Notes: generated by a model from the sequence alone, not told the origin. A stretch of DNA of 16,362 nucleotides from Victivallales bacterium (GCA_028691155.1 JAQUZV010000012.1:1-16362), one strand, 5' to 3'; numbered from the stretch's first letter, positions 7,192 through 13,856 are shown. Numbers and translations: made by a program.

Positions 7192-7811
7192 TTTTCAGAT
7201 CCTTTTCTGTCTGGTTGTTCGGTATTTACGGCGGTTGCGATATGGCGGGATGAACCCAGCCCGGAAGTCAGTCGGCGAATCTCAATCTGCACGTTTTTCC
7301 GAATGTGAATGGTTTTACTTTGGTAATCTCCGTCGAATCCTTCTCCGTCGATATCCAACAGGCGGGACCGGAAATGAACGTCGCGATCTCCCTTGATGGT
7401 ATTGGTCGAACGGTCGAAAACGGCGGTGGGCGAATAGATCAACGCGGCGGCATACGGTTTATCGGCCCAGAAGGCGGCGATTTCTGCTGCCGATGTTCCC
7501 AGGGGATAGAGCTCCACTCCCTGCAGGTCGTGAACCGAATCGATGTCCTTGATGCTGCTCTGAACCAGGTCGATCACAACTTTTTCCAGAAAGACATTGA
7601 TTCCGGCGGCATAACCGCTTTCCCCGTAGAGGATGAAAACCAGTTTTCCGCCTTCGCTGTATTGCGGCAACTTGAAATCCGTCAGTTTGGCGTTTCCCAT
7701 ATCCGAGGATTCCGCTCCCGGCAACGCCGCTGCGGTCGACAACAATAACCATATTCCGATGAAAAACTTAACTGGCTTCAAGAGAGATAACGCTCCATTT
7801 GTTGTTGCCAT
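7188..7811 (-). CDS. lptC: LPS export protein LptC-like
   Basis: A bitopic or exported protein that would receive LPS from LptB/F/G and hand it to LptA. Two starts are possible. The ATG at 7811 has no ribosome site. A TTG at 7781 overlaps the kdsC stop as TTGA, has GGAG 11 bases upstream, and puts a classic export segment (KPVKFFIGIWLLLSTAAAL) right at the N-terminus. I favour the TTG biologically but give the longer form. The mature part is about 170 residues of alternating beta strands (KLTDFKLPQYSEGGKLVFIL, then AALIYSPTAVFDRSTN and IKGDRDVHFRSRLLDIDGEG), the usual LptC pattern. A basic tail follows. The call rests mainly on position between kdsC and lptA plus this fold pattern; direct sequence similarity is weak. 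The hydrophobic segment might be cleaved (PGA) or act as an anchor. Confidence 0.8.
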   Translation of the reverse strand: MATTNGALSLLKPVKFFIGIWLLLSTAAALPGAESSDMGNAKLTDFKLPQYSEGGKLVFILYGESGYAAGINVFLEKVVIDLVQSSIKDIDSVHDLQGVELYPLGTSAAEIAAFWADKPYAAALIYSPTAVFDRSTNTIKGDRDVHFRSRLLDIDGEGFDGDYQSKTIHIRKNVQIEIRRLTSGLGSSRHIATAVNTEQPDRKGSEK

Positions 7812-8284
7812 TTGTTCTGTTTTTTGAGTAACAACTCGACTATTTCCCGTACCGCGCCGCAACCGCCGCGAGCCCGGGTCCGCTCCTGGCAGAATTCATC
7901 CATGATTTCCGGCGCATCGGCCACGGTTACCGCGATGCCGGCCTGCCGCAACACCGGGATGTCCACCACATCGTCGCCCATATAAAGGCATTCCTCCGCC
8001 TGCAGCCCCTGTTCGGCAAGCAGTTCTCCGAACGCGGTTCGTTTGTCCTTTTTCCCTTCATACATAAAATCGAACCCGAGCTCCTTGGCCCGAATCCGAT
8101 TGGCTTCGGAACTGCGCCCGGAAAGAACGCCGACCTTCAACCCGGCGCGCATGGCCATTTTCAGGCCGTGCCCGTCGCGGACATGGAAGAATTTAATCTC
8201 CCGGGGGCCCGCGTAACCGATGTGGCCATCGGTCAGCACGCCGTCGATATCAAGGACGATTGCTTTGATGGCGTTCCAGTTCAT
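7778..8284 (-). CDS. kdsC: 3-deoxy-D-manno-octulosonate 8-phosphate phosphatase
   Basis: A 168-aa cytoplasmic HAD-family phosphatase that removes phosphate from Kdo 8-phosphate to give Kdo. The start MNWNAIKAIVLDIDGVLTDG carries the catalytic motif DxDGVLTDG with nucleophile Asp12 and acid Asp14. The other HAD motifs follow: SGR in VGVLSGRSSEAN, a Lys in the GKKDKRTAF segment, and the metal-binding GDDVVDIPVL. The length fits the capless, tetrameric KdsC type. The ATG at 8284 is preceded by AAGGA at a good distance and lies inside the 3' end of kdsA, a 35-nt overlap that suggests coupled translation. The 3' end overlaps the longer lptC version by 34 nt. Confidence 0.95.
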   Translation of the reverse strand: MNWNAIKAIVLDIDGVLTDGHIGYAGPREIKFFHVRDGHGLKMAMRAGLKVGVLSGRSSEANRIRAKELGFDFMYEGKKDKRTAFGELLAEQGLQAEECLYMGDDVVDIPVLRQAGIAVTVADAPEIMDEFCQERTRARGGCGAVREIVELLLKKQNKWQQQMERYLS

Positions 8285-9074
8285 AAATTTCCTTAACTTC
8301 GCCCAGTACCGTGCGAATAGTGTTGAAATCAAGAGAGTTGGGGCCGTCTGACCACGCCTGTTCCGGACGCGGGTGAACTTCGGCAAAGAGCACATCGATG
8401 CCGACGGCGGCCGCGGCCCGGGCCAACGGCCGGATAAAGTCGCGCTGTCCGCCGGAGGCATTGCCGAGCCCGCCGGGCAGCTGAACCGAATGGGTGGCGT
8501 CGAACACGACCGGTACGCCCATGGCGCGCATGGTCGGCAGTGAACGCATGTCGACAACCAGATTATGATAACCGAAAGAGCTGCCGCGTTCGGTCAGCAT
8601 AATTTGGTCGTTGCCGGTACTGCGGACTTTTTCCACCGCCCCGCGCATGTCTTCCGGCGCCATGAATTGTCCTTTTTTGATATTGACCGGCTTGCCGGTG
8701 CGGCCGCAGGCCAGCAGCAGATCGGTCTGCCGGCACAGGAATGCCGGAATCTGCAGCACATCAACCACTTCGGCCACTGCTGCGGCTTCCGTCGACTCGT
8801 GTACGTCGGTCAGCACCGGCAACTCCAGTTCCTTCCGGATCCGGGCCAGAATTTCGAGTCCTTCCGCCATGCCCGGGCCCCGCCGGGAATTTCCGGAGGA
8901 GCGGTTGGCCTTGTCGTAGGAGGCCTTGAACACATATTGAATATCCAGTTCCCGACACAGGTCGCGGAGATAGGTTGCCACTTCCAGGCACAATTCCGGT
9001 CCTTCCGCGACGCACGGTCCGCCGAAAAGAGTCAGTTTCCGGCCAATGGTTATGGTTGGTCCAATCTTGATCAT
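8250..9074 (-). CDS. kdsA: 3-deoxy-8-phosphooctulonate synthase, metal-dependent type
   Basis: A 274-aa cytoplasmic enzyme that condenses arabinose 5-phosphate with phosphoenolpyruvate to form Kdo 8-phosphate. Family motifs are all present: FGGPCVAEGPE near the N-terminus, YVFKASYDKANRSS, RGPGMAEGL, PVNIKKGQFMAPEDM, MLTERGSSFGYHNLVVDMR and FDATHSVQLPGG. The metal-binding set is complete: Cys21 in GGPCVAE, His195 in DATHS, Glu232 in FAEVHPRP and Asp243 in SDGPNSL. These are each exactly ten positions after the Aquifex aeolicus ligands as I remember them (Cys11, His185, Glu222, Asp233), so this is the metallo form and not the Asn-containing E. coli form. It lies 64 bp after kdsB and overlaps kdsC. 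Confidence 0.96.
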   Translation of the reverse strand: MIKIGPTITIGRKLTLFGGPCVAEGPELCLEVATYLRDLCRELDIQYVFKASYDKANRSSGNSRRGPGMAEGLEILARIRKELELPVLTDVHESTEAAAVAEVVDVLQIPAFLCRQTDLLLACGRTGKPVNIKKGQFMAPEDMRGAVEKVRSTGNDQIMLTERGSSFGYHNLVVDMRSLPTMRAMGVPVVFDATHSVQLPGGLGNASGGQRDFIRPLARAAAAVGIDVLFAEVHPRPEQAWSDGPNSLDFNTIRTVLGEVKEIYELERHQSNRP

Positions 9075-9138
9075 CTGATAATTTCCGTCCTAAAATTTGT
9101 CTGTCACCGGAAGTAATATTACCGCCGTCGGCGGAATA

Positions 9139-9894
9139 TCAATTCATTCCCGGTAAGATTTCTTCAAGTTTTCGGCGCGCCCGTTCCAGGTCTGCCGGCG
9201 TATCGACGCCGATGCTTTCCAGTTCGCTGATCAGCACTTGGATCCGAATACCGTTTTCCAGCGCCCGCAACTGTTCGAGTTTTTCGCATTGCTCCAGTCG
9301 TCCTTCCGGCAGTCGGACAAAACGGCGCAGCACATCGCCGCGATAGGCGTAGATGCCCCAGTGCAGATAACATGGCGTATCTTCGCCGCCTTCCCGCAGA
9401 TAGGGGATCATCGACCGGCTGAAATAGATGGCCGCGCCGTCGGCGCCGAAGATCACTTTGACCCGGTTGGGGTCGGGGCCGATTTCGGCGCGTGGACGCG
9501 GGGCGGCCACGGTTCCCATTTCCAGCCCGGGATTTTCCCGCATCATGGCAATCAGGTCGTTGATGACGGAGATCGGGAGCAACGGTTCGTCGCCCTGAAT
9601 GTTGACGATGATGTCCCGATCGCCGCAACCGATCTTATCGGCGGCCTCGCAGATCCGGTCGGTTCCCGACGGATGATCGACTGCCGTCATGACGGCTTTG
9701 CCGCCGAAAGCGGTCACGGCCGCCATGACTCGGGGGTGATCGGTGGCCACCACCACGTCGTCAGCGACAGAATCCCGCGCTTTTTCATATACCCATTGGA
9801 TCAGCGGCTTGCCGTGCAGTTCCGCCAGTACTTTGCCGGGGAAACGGGTACTGCCGAACCGGGCCGGAATGATGACAAAAGTTTTTCCTGACAT
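9139..9894 (-). CDS. kdsB: 3-deoxy-manno-octulosonate cytidylyltransferase (CMP-Kdo synthetase)
   Basis: A 251-aa cytoplasmic enzyme that activates Kdo with CTP to CMP-Kdo, the donor for Kdo transferases. The N-terminus MSGKTFVIIPARFGSTRFPGK holds the nucleotide-binding motif (PARxxSTRxPGK). Further family motifs are VATDHPRVMAA, HPSGTDRICEAADKIG, the metal/nucleotide motif NIQGDEPLL, and LHWGIYAYRGDVLRRF followed by LEQLRALENG. The ATG at 9894 starts five bases after the heptose-kinase stop; the ribosome site is weak, consistent with re-initiation by ribosomes finishing that gene. The frame stays open upstream, but that portion lies entirely inside the kinase gene and looks like out-of-frame sequence. 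Confidence 0.96.
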   Translation of the reverse strand: MSGKTFVIIPARFGSTRFPGKVLAELHGKPLIQWVYEKARDSVADDVVVATDHPRVMAAVTAFGGKAVMTAVDHPSGTDRICEAADKIGCGDRDIIVNIQGDEPLLPISVINDLIAMMRENPGLEMGTVAAPRPRAEIGPDPNRVKVIFGADGAAIYFSRSMIPYLREGGEDTPCYLHWGIYAYRGDVLRRFVRLPEGRLEQCEKLEQLRALENGIRIQVLISELESIGVDTPADLERARRKLEEILPGMN

Positions 9895-9899
9895 AATTA

Positions 9900-10910
9900 T
9901 TATTTTCCGTGTTTCAGGCTTTCCAACAGTTCTTCGCGGGTAACCGGAGCCGTTCCGATTTTTCCCACTACGATTCCGGCGGCATGATTGGCGATTCTGG
10001 CCGCGGTGATGCCGTCGGCCCCCGCCGCCAGCGCGAGGGTGAAAGTGGCGATTACCGTATCTCCGGCCCCGGAAACATCGAAAACTTCCCGGGCCATAGT
10101 CGGAATAATGGTCATGTCGGCGTTGCGGTCGAACAGAGCCATGCCGTCGGCGGCAAGAGAGATCAGCAGATAATCGGGATGCCATTGTGCCATCAGAATG
10201 GCGGCCACTTCCCGTAATTCTGGATCCTGCATCGGGGGCAGATTACTGTCCTCGGCGATTTTTCCCGCCAGACCGAAAGCCTCCTGACGGTTGGGTTTCA
10301 TGACCGTCAGGTTTTGAATCTGCATCTGATGTTTGGGATTGGGGTCCAGGGCCACGATGATGCCGACGCGGCGCGCCGCATCAGTAATGGTCTGGACCAT
10401 GGTGCGGTCCAGCAGTCCTTTGGCGTAATCCTCGAAGACGATGGCGTCCAGTTGTCGGGCGGCAATCAGTTCGAGCAGGGAGGAGGTGATCTCCCGCCGT
10501 ACCGTATCCGTTACCGCCTCGGTGTCTTCGTAGTCGATCCGCAGCAGTTGCTGCGATGCGGCAATGACGCGTTGTTTTTCGGTGGTGCGCCGGTGCGGGT
10601 CGCAACATACACCCCGGGGGTCGATATCATATTCGGCCAGCAACTGCCGTACGGTCCGACCGTTGGGGTCGTCGCCGATAACGCCGAAAGCATCCGCCCG
10701 GCCGCCCAGCGTAACGATGTTGCGCATGACATTGGCGGCGCCGCCGAGGCAGCGGGTGGTTTTTCTGACCTGAACGACAGGAACCGGTGCTTCAGGGGAA
10801 ATCCGGGCTGCTTTGCCCCAGGTGTAGACATCCAGCATCAGGTCGCCGACGACGCCGATGCGTTTGCCGTTGAAGGCCGTAATAATCTGTTCCGTTTTTT
10901 GATGGTTCAT
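9900..10910 (-). CDS. hldA: D-glycero-beta-D-manno-heptose-7-phosphate kinase (RfaE domain I only)
   Basis: A 336-aa PfkB-family kinase that forms heptose 1,7-bisphosphate in the ADP-heptose pathway for LPS inner core. The N-terminus has the RfaE-specific block GDLMLDVYTWGKAARISPEA followed by PVPVVQV and the LGGAANVMRN motif. Mid-protein DAIVFEDYAKGLL and ALDPNP are also typical. The ATP site and catalytic base are in DVSGAGDT (Asp284). In E. coli this kinase is fused to a nucleotidyltransferase domain (HldE); here the protein ends after the kinase, so the second activity must be encoded elsewhere. The ATG overlaps the stop of the upstream membrane protein (ATGA), showing translational coupling. 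Start of translation upstream of 10910 is unlikely. Confidence 0.93.
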   Translation of the reverse strand: MNHQKTEQIITAFNGKRIGVVGDLMLDVYTWGKAARISPEAPVPVVQVRKTTRCLGGAANVMRNIVTLGGRADAFGVIGDDPNGRTVRQLLAEYDIDPRGVCCDPHRRTTEKQRVIAASQQLLRIDYEDTEAVTDTVRREITSSLLELIAARQLDAIVFEDYAKGLLDRTMVQTITDAARRVGIIVALDPNPKHQMQIQNLTVMKPNRQEAFGLAGKIAEDSNLPPMQDPELREVAAILMAQWHPDYLLISLAADGMALFDRNADMTIIPTMAREVFDVSGAGDTVIATFTLALAAGADGITAARIANHAAGIVVGKIGTAPVTREELLESLKHGK

Positions 10911-11401
10911 TTTTGATGGGGTTCCGTTTTTCCGGCGGTTGCGGCTGTCGGCCCGAAACCGGAAAAGGTTCGTTTCAGGCAGGCCGAGGTGTCGATTGAT
11001 ATCTCTGCCGCATATTGTTTTTGGGCGGTGAAGTGCGACAGGCTTTTTTGGCATTGCTGGAGCACCGTCCGGACCGCCCGGATTTGTTCGATGTCGAGTT
11101 GTTTGGAATATTCCCGCAGGTAACGGGCCAGGTTATCCAGTCCTTCGGTCATCATGGCGACCTCTTTTCCCTGGTACCGGGAGGCGGCCTTGAATCTTCC
11201 CAGGCGGCTGCGCAGGATATCCAGAGTGTGGACCATTTCCTGACGCGCCACTTCCCGGTTTCCCTTTTGCTCCGAGTTCAACCGGAACGGCAGCCAGAAG
11301 ATCAGCAGCAGTTCGCTCAGGAGGGCCAGAGAGAAAACACTCAGGGAGAAAATGGTCAGCATATCCCTTTTGAATGGTGCCGCATTCATTGTTTCTTTCA
11401 C
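10907..11401 (-). CDS. Unknown membrane-anchored protein heading the LPS operon
   Basis: A 164-aa protein I do not recognise. The start is a GTG at 11401, supported by GGAGAG six bases upstream; an in-frame ATG at 11389 has a poorer site. Residues about 14-38 form a single transmembrane helix (MLTIFSLSVFSLALLSELLL and on), with a short positive N-terminus, so the bulk probably faces the periplasm. Residues about 45-125 are charged and helical, with heptad-like spacing of Leu/Met/Ile (MVHTLDILRSRLGRFKAASR; LDNLARYLREYSKQLDI; QIRAVRTVLQQCQKSLSHF), suggesting a coiled-coil or four-helix bundle. The C-terminus is polar. Its stop overlaps the heptose-kinase start as ATGA and it is the first gene of the operon, so it may serve LPS assembly or its control. 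That role is inference from context alone. Confidence 0.82.
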   Translation of the reverse strand: MKETMNAAPFKRDMLTIFSLSVFSLALLSELLLIFWLPFRLNSEQKGNREVARQEMVHTLDILRSRLGRFKAASRYQGKEVAMMTEGLDNLARYLREYSKQLDIEQIRAVRTVLQQCQKSLSHFTAQKQYAAEISIDTSACLKRTFSGFGPTAATAGKTEPHQK

Positions 11402-11454
11402 AAATTACTCTCCGGGTTGAGGCCGCCCCCGGTCGGCGGACGCCATGTCGGGGT

Positions 11455-11482
11455 ATTATGGCCTGAATCATTGATAAATAAA
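11455..11482 (-). promoter_or_regulatory. Candidate promoter of the LPS operon
   Basis: On the minus strand, CATAAT (11460-11455) is preceded at 16 bp by TTTATT (11482-11477). Transcription would start near 11448, about 47 nt before the GTG at 11401. The -10 matches 5/6 but the -35 only 3/6, so this is the best candidate in the gap, not a certain call. Confidence 0.35.
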
Positions 11483-11506
11483 ATAACGCCAAAGAATTTC
11501 CATTGT

Positions 11507-11567
11507 TCCGGAGCCTTTTGCGGTGGCTCGGATTTTCCTTTTCGTTGCGGGATTGCCGCATTTTTTT
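11507..11567 (+). terminator. Tandem hairpins with T-tract on the plus strand
   Basis: The first hairpin pairs tccggagcc (11507-11515) with ggctcgga (11525-11532), 8 bp with one bulged G, and is followed by TTTTCCTTTT. The second pairs TGCGG (11546-11550) with CCGCA (11556-11560) and is followed directly by seven T. Read on the plus strand this looks like an intrinsic terminator, yet both flanking genes are on the minus strand. It may end a small plus-strand RNA antisense to the operon leader, or be a chance structure. Confidence 0.4.
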
Positions 11568-11711
11568 CTCCGCCTCATGCCATGCGTTCAACCCCGGATA
11601 ATTCCCGGATTAACTTATCGCCGGATTCCTGTTTTGCAACTTTCGGGGTTAAATAATATCCGTTTTCCCCATGCCGGCGGGGTGGGGGCCGCCGATGGTG
11701 CCGGACCGGGG

Positions 11712-12092
11712 TCAGCGGCGTTCCAGGATCACCGTGGCGCAGGCGTATTCCTCTTCGTGGCTGATGGAAACATGAACGTGGGCAATGTCCAGTTCGGCGG
11801 CGCGTTCGGCGGCGGCGCCGCCGATGGCGGTCAGCGGCCGGCCGTTGGCGTCGTTCAGGGTCTGAATATCCTGCCAGCCGCAATGGGTGCCGATGCCGCA
11901 CCCCAGTGCTTTGGATAAGGATTCCTTCAGCGCCCAGCGTCCGGCATAATAGGGCCAGGGGTTGCGCCGTCGTGCGGCCTCCGCCAGTTCTTCGGGGGTA
12001 AATACGTGATGAAGGAAAGCTTCGCCATAACGTTCGATCGTCTGACGGATGCGTTCGATTTTAACGACGTCGGTACCGACTCCGGCAATCAT
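11712..12092 (-). CDS. acpS: Holo-[acyl-carrier-protein] synthase
   Basis: A 126-aa cytoplasmic enzyme that transfers 4'-phosphopantetheine from CoA to acyl carrier protein, needed for fatty acid and lipid A synthesis. The N-terminal motif GVGTDVVKIERI carries the metal-binding Asp. FTPEEL, YYAGRWALKESLSKALGCGI (with the metal-binding Glu in KES) and the C-terminal VHVSISHEEEYACATVIL complete the family pattern. I set the start at the ATG at 12092, because AGAGG lies five bases before it; a GTG two codons upstream falls inside that ribosome site. It lies 45 bp after the pilin-like gene with no clear terminator between, so it may be co-transcribed with it, and 310 bp before the LPS operon. Confidence 0.95.
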   Translation of the reverse strand: MIAGVGTDVVKIERIRQTIERYGEAFLHHVFTPEELAEAARRRNPWPYYAGRWALKESLSKALGCGIGTHCGWQDIQTLNDANGRPLTAIGGAAAERAAELDIAHVHVSISHEEEYACATVILERR

Positions 12093-12137
12093 AAGCACCT
12101 CTTTTTGGCGATAACTTAACTGCCGATGCGGGTGAAG

Positions 12138-12824
12138 TCAAGGGAGAACCGGCGGCGGATAGGTGCCGTAACCGCCCATATGGGAGGTGTACAGCGTGAT
12201 TTTGGTGCCGTCGAACATCCGGATACCGTCCACATGACCGTCGACGTACAGATGATTCATATTGTTGTGCCGGCTCAGATCGATGCCGGAAGTATTCTGG
12301 GTGTAATTGTCCTGATCGCAGTCGTCGGCGGCAAAGTCGGTGGTTTTGTCGGAGGTTTCCTCCACCAGGACGATTTGGCTGGGACTGTTGCGGCTGTTGT
12401 CGAATTGCCCGCAGTACCAACTGCTGAACGTGCCTTTGTTGATGAAGAGCTGGTTGCAGTTCAGGGAATAGGAGAATTCCCGTTCGGTTTCCGTCGGACA
12501 CTGGAACATTTTCTTCAACCCGTCGCTGTGACGGCCGTTAAGACCCCAGGCCAGTTTGTAACTCCAACCGACGGGAACCCCGTTTTCCCGTGTTCCCCAC
12601 TTCGGCGCATCGGTTGCTTCCGGATAGTACCCGCAATAGTTGTCCACGTATACGGCGAACATCAGCGCCTGTTGCCGGAGATTGTTTTTGCAGGATACTC
12701 CCATGGCGGCCCTTTTGGCCTGGTTGAGCGACGGCAGCAGCAACCCGGCCAGGATGGCGATGATGGCGATGACCACCAACAGTTCGATCAGGGTGAAAAG
12801 ATTGATTCGGGACCCGGCTTTCAT
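12138..12824 (-). CDS. Type IV pilin-like protein with N-terminal methylation motif
   Basis: A 228-aa pseudopilin-type protein. The ATG at 12824 is preceded by AAGGAG eight bases upstream; the frame extends further but without support. A short basic leader (MKAGSRINL) precedes FTLIELLVVIAIIAILAG, the prepilin hydrophobic helix, with the conserved Glu at +5. The usual Gly before Phe is Leu here. The helix continues into LLLPSLNQAKRAAM, then a globular domain with Cys pairs and aromatic residues (DNYCGYYPEATD, CPTETEREFSYSLNCNQLF). Near the end, RHNNMNHLYVDGHVDG resembles the His-spacer-DG motif of the large pilin-like families in Lentisphaerota and Planctomycetota. No pilus or type II secretion machinery is nearby, which is usual for these orphan genes. 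The surface role is unknown. Confidence 0.9.
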   Translation of the reverse strand: MKAGSRINLFTLIELLVVIAIIAILAGLLLPSLNQAKRAAMGVSCKNNLRQQALMFAVYVDNYCGYYPEATDAPKWGTRENGVPVGWSYKLAWGLNGRHSDGLKKMFQCPTETEREFSYSLNCNQLFINKGTFSSWYCGQFDNSRNSPSQIVLVEETSDKTTDFAADDCDQDNYTQNTSGIDLSRHNNMNHLYVDGHVDGIRMFDGTKITLYTSHMGGYGTYPPPVLP

Positions 12825-12869
12825 GATGTTTTCTCCTTCTTGTTGTTTTTTTTCGTCCCGGGGATCTAT

Positions 12870-12899
12870 ATGATATGGTGCCGGGGCATCGGAAGCCAA
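12870..12899 (-). promoter_or_regulatory. Candidate promoter of the pilin-like gene
   Basis: On the minus strand TTGGCT (12899-12894) and TATCAT (12875-12870) are 18 bp apart, giving a start near 12863 and a leader of about 40 nt. It lies in the 99-bp gap after the 310-aa gene. Matches are 4/6 and 5/6. Confidence 0.4.
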
Positions 12900-12923
12900 T
12901 GTTATGTCGGAACAGAAAAATCG

Positions 12924-13856
12924 TTATTTTTTCGGGGGTGATGCTTTATGCGGTTGCAGTTGACCCTGGTGAACGCGATAGACATACCAGTTGCGGTTCG
13001 GCACGAAGTTGTCTTTGAACAGCCAGATGGTTTCCCGGCGTTTTCCCTGCGGATATTCGGCGGTCATGACGATGCGGACAATATCGACCTTCGACATGCC
13101 GGGGCAACCGTGCCAAATAGTCCGGCTGACGGTTTGGCGGTTCCTGGCCCGTCCGCCGCTGCTTTTGAACGATCGGGCCAGCGTTTCGGCCATGCCATGA
13201 TCGATGCCGAGCGATTGGTCGGTAAAAAAGAACATGCCGCTGTTAAACGCGTTGTTTGCCGTTTGGCATTTGGAGCAGGGGGCGAAACGGCGGGCGTCAT
13301 AGTTGGCGAGCCATTGGTTGGCGACGGTAACCGGGTTGCCGGATCGAGATTCGGTGTCCAACTCTTCTCCTCCCTCCTGAAGGGACGGCAGCGGGACCAG
13401 AAACCGGGTGCCGAAGACCCGGGGATTCTTGTTATTGTCCGTTGCCACGTAGATTCGCTCGGAAATCCGGAGTTCACGGCGTGGCCGCTGGGTCTGACGG
13501 GGATGGTTGTCCGTCACCACCGGCTTGATCCGCAGGCTGAATTCAATCTGATTGAGGTTGCCGCCGGGAACGGGAATAAAATTGCGTTGCAGCAGATCCC
13601 GTGACACCACGGTGCCGATTTCCCGCAATTCCCGCTGATAAGTCCGGATAACGTCATCGGTGTTGCCGCCGGTAATGGCTTTGGCTTCGTCGATATCTTC
13701 GTCTTCCACAAAACGCACCCAGCGTGCCGCGGTCAGGATGAACCGGTCGTTGATGTCGGGGGCGTAACGTTCGCTGCCGCAGGAGGGAATGAAAGTCCAG
13801 ACGGAAGTGATGAAGATCAATATGGCGCCGATGATTAAAATCTTCTTTAGTTTCAT
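12924..13856 (-). CDS. Unrecognised secreted or membrane-anchored protein with CxxC and HGC motifs
   Basis: A 310-aa protein I cannot assign to a family. The ATG at 13856 follows GGGG eight bases upstream, in a leader (aaacatcATG) like that of the pilin-like gene. Residues 1-24 are a basic start plus hydrophobic helix (KKILIIGAILIFITSVWTFI), either a signal peptide or an anchor; the following PSCG is not a good lipobox. The rest is soluble: an acidic segment (RWVRFVEDEDIDEAKAITGG), a beta-rich middle (EFSLRIKPVVTDN, FGTRFLVPLPSL), then a Cys-rich part with PCSKCQ and, about 50 residues later, TIWHGCPGMSKVDIV. These Cys and His residues could bind a metal or form disulfides; CSKC is not followed by His, so it is not a heme c site. 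The C-terminus ends in a basic tail. It precedes the pilin-like gene on the same strand, but a functional link is unproven. Confidence 0.78.
   Translation of the reverse strand: MKLKKILIIGAILIFITSVWTFIPSCGSERYAPDINDRFILTAARWVRFVEDEDIDEAKAITGGNTDDVIRTYQRELREIGTVVSRDLLQRNFIPVPGGNLNQIEFSLRIKPVVTDNHPRQTQRPRRELRISERIYVATDNNKNPRVFGTRFLVPLPSLQEGGEELDTESRSGNPVTVANQWLANYDARRFAPCSKCQTANNAFNSGMFFFTDQSLGIDHGMAETLARSFKSSGGRARNRQTVSRTIWHGCPGMSKVDIVRIVMTAEYPQGKRRETIWLFKDNFVPNRNWYVYRVHQGQLQPHKASPPKK

Larger units (their letters stand above)
11402..11711. other. 310-bp gene-free region between acpS and the LPS operon
   Basis: The region is more AT-rich than its flanks, as expected for control sequence. It contains a candidate minus-strand promoter (11455-11482), two plus-strand hairpins ending in a T-tract (11507-11567), and a short stretch on the minus strand (about 11575-11667) that reads like a C-terminal peptide (GENGYYLTPKVAKQESGDK) but has no start codon. 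I see no complete gene in it. Confidence 0.6.

Noticed and set aside
11133..11591. Minus-strand frame with a good ribosome site (GGAG) at an ATG near 11562, running into the unknown membrane protein gene
   Set aside because: Most of it overlaps the GTG-started membrane protein out of frame and reads as Arg/Pro/Cys-rich noise there. The first part is in control sequence.
11575..11667. Peptide-like minus-strand stretch after acpS ending at TGA 11577-11575
   Set aside because: It looks like a protein C-terminus but has no start codon or ribosome site, and its upstream frame is the acpS shadow. It could be a gene remnant but I cannot support it.
12126..12941. Plus-strand open frame of 271 codons across the pilin-like gene
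   Set aside because: Antisense to a gene with a clear prepilin motif and ribosome site; no domain seen.
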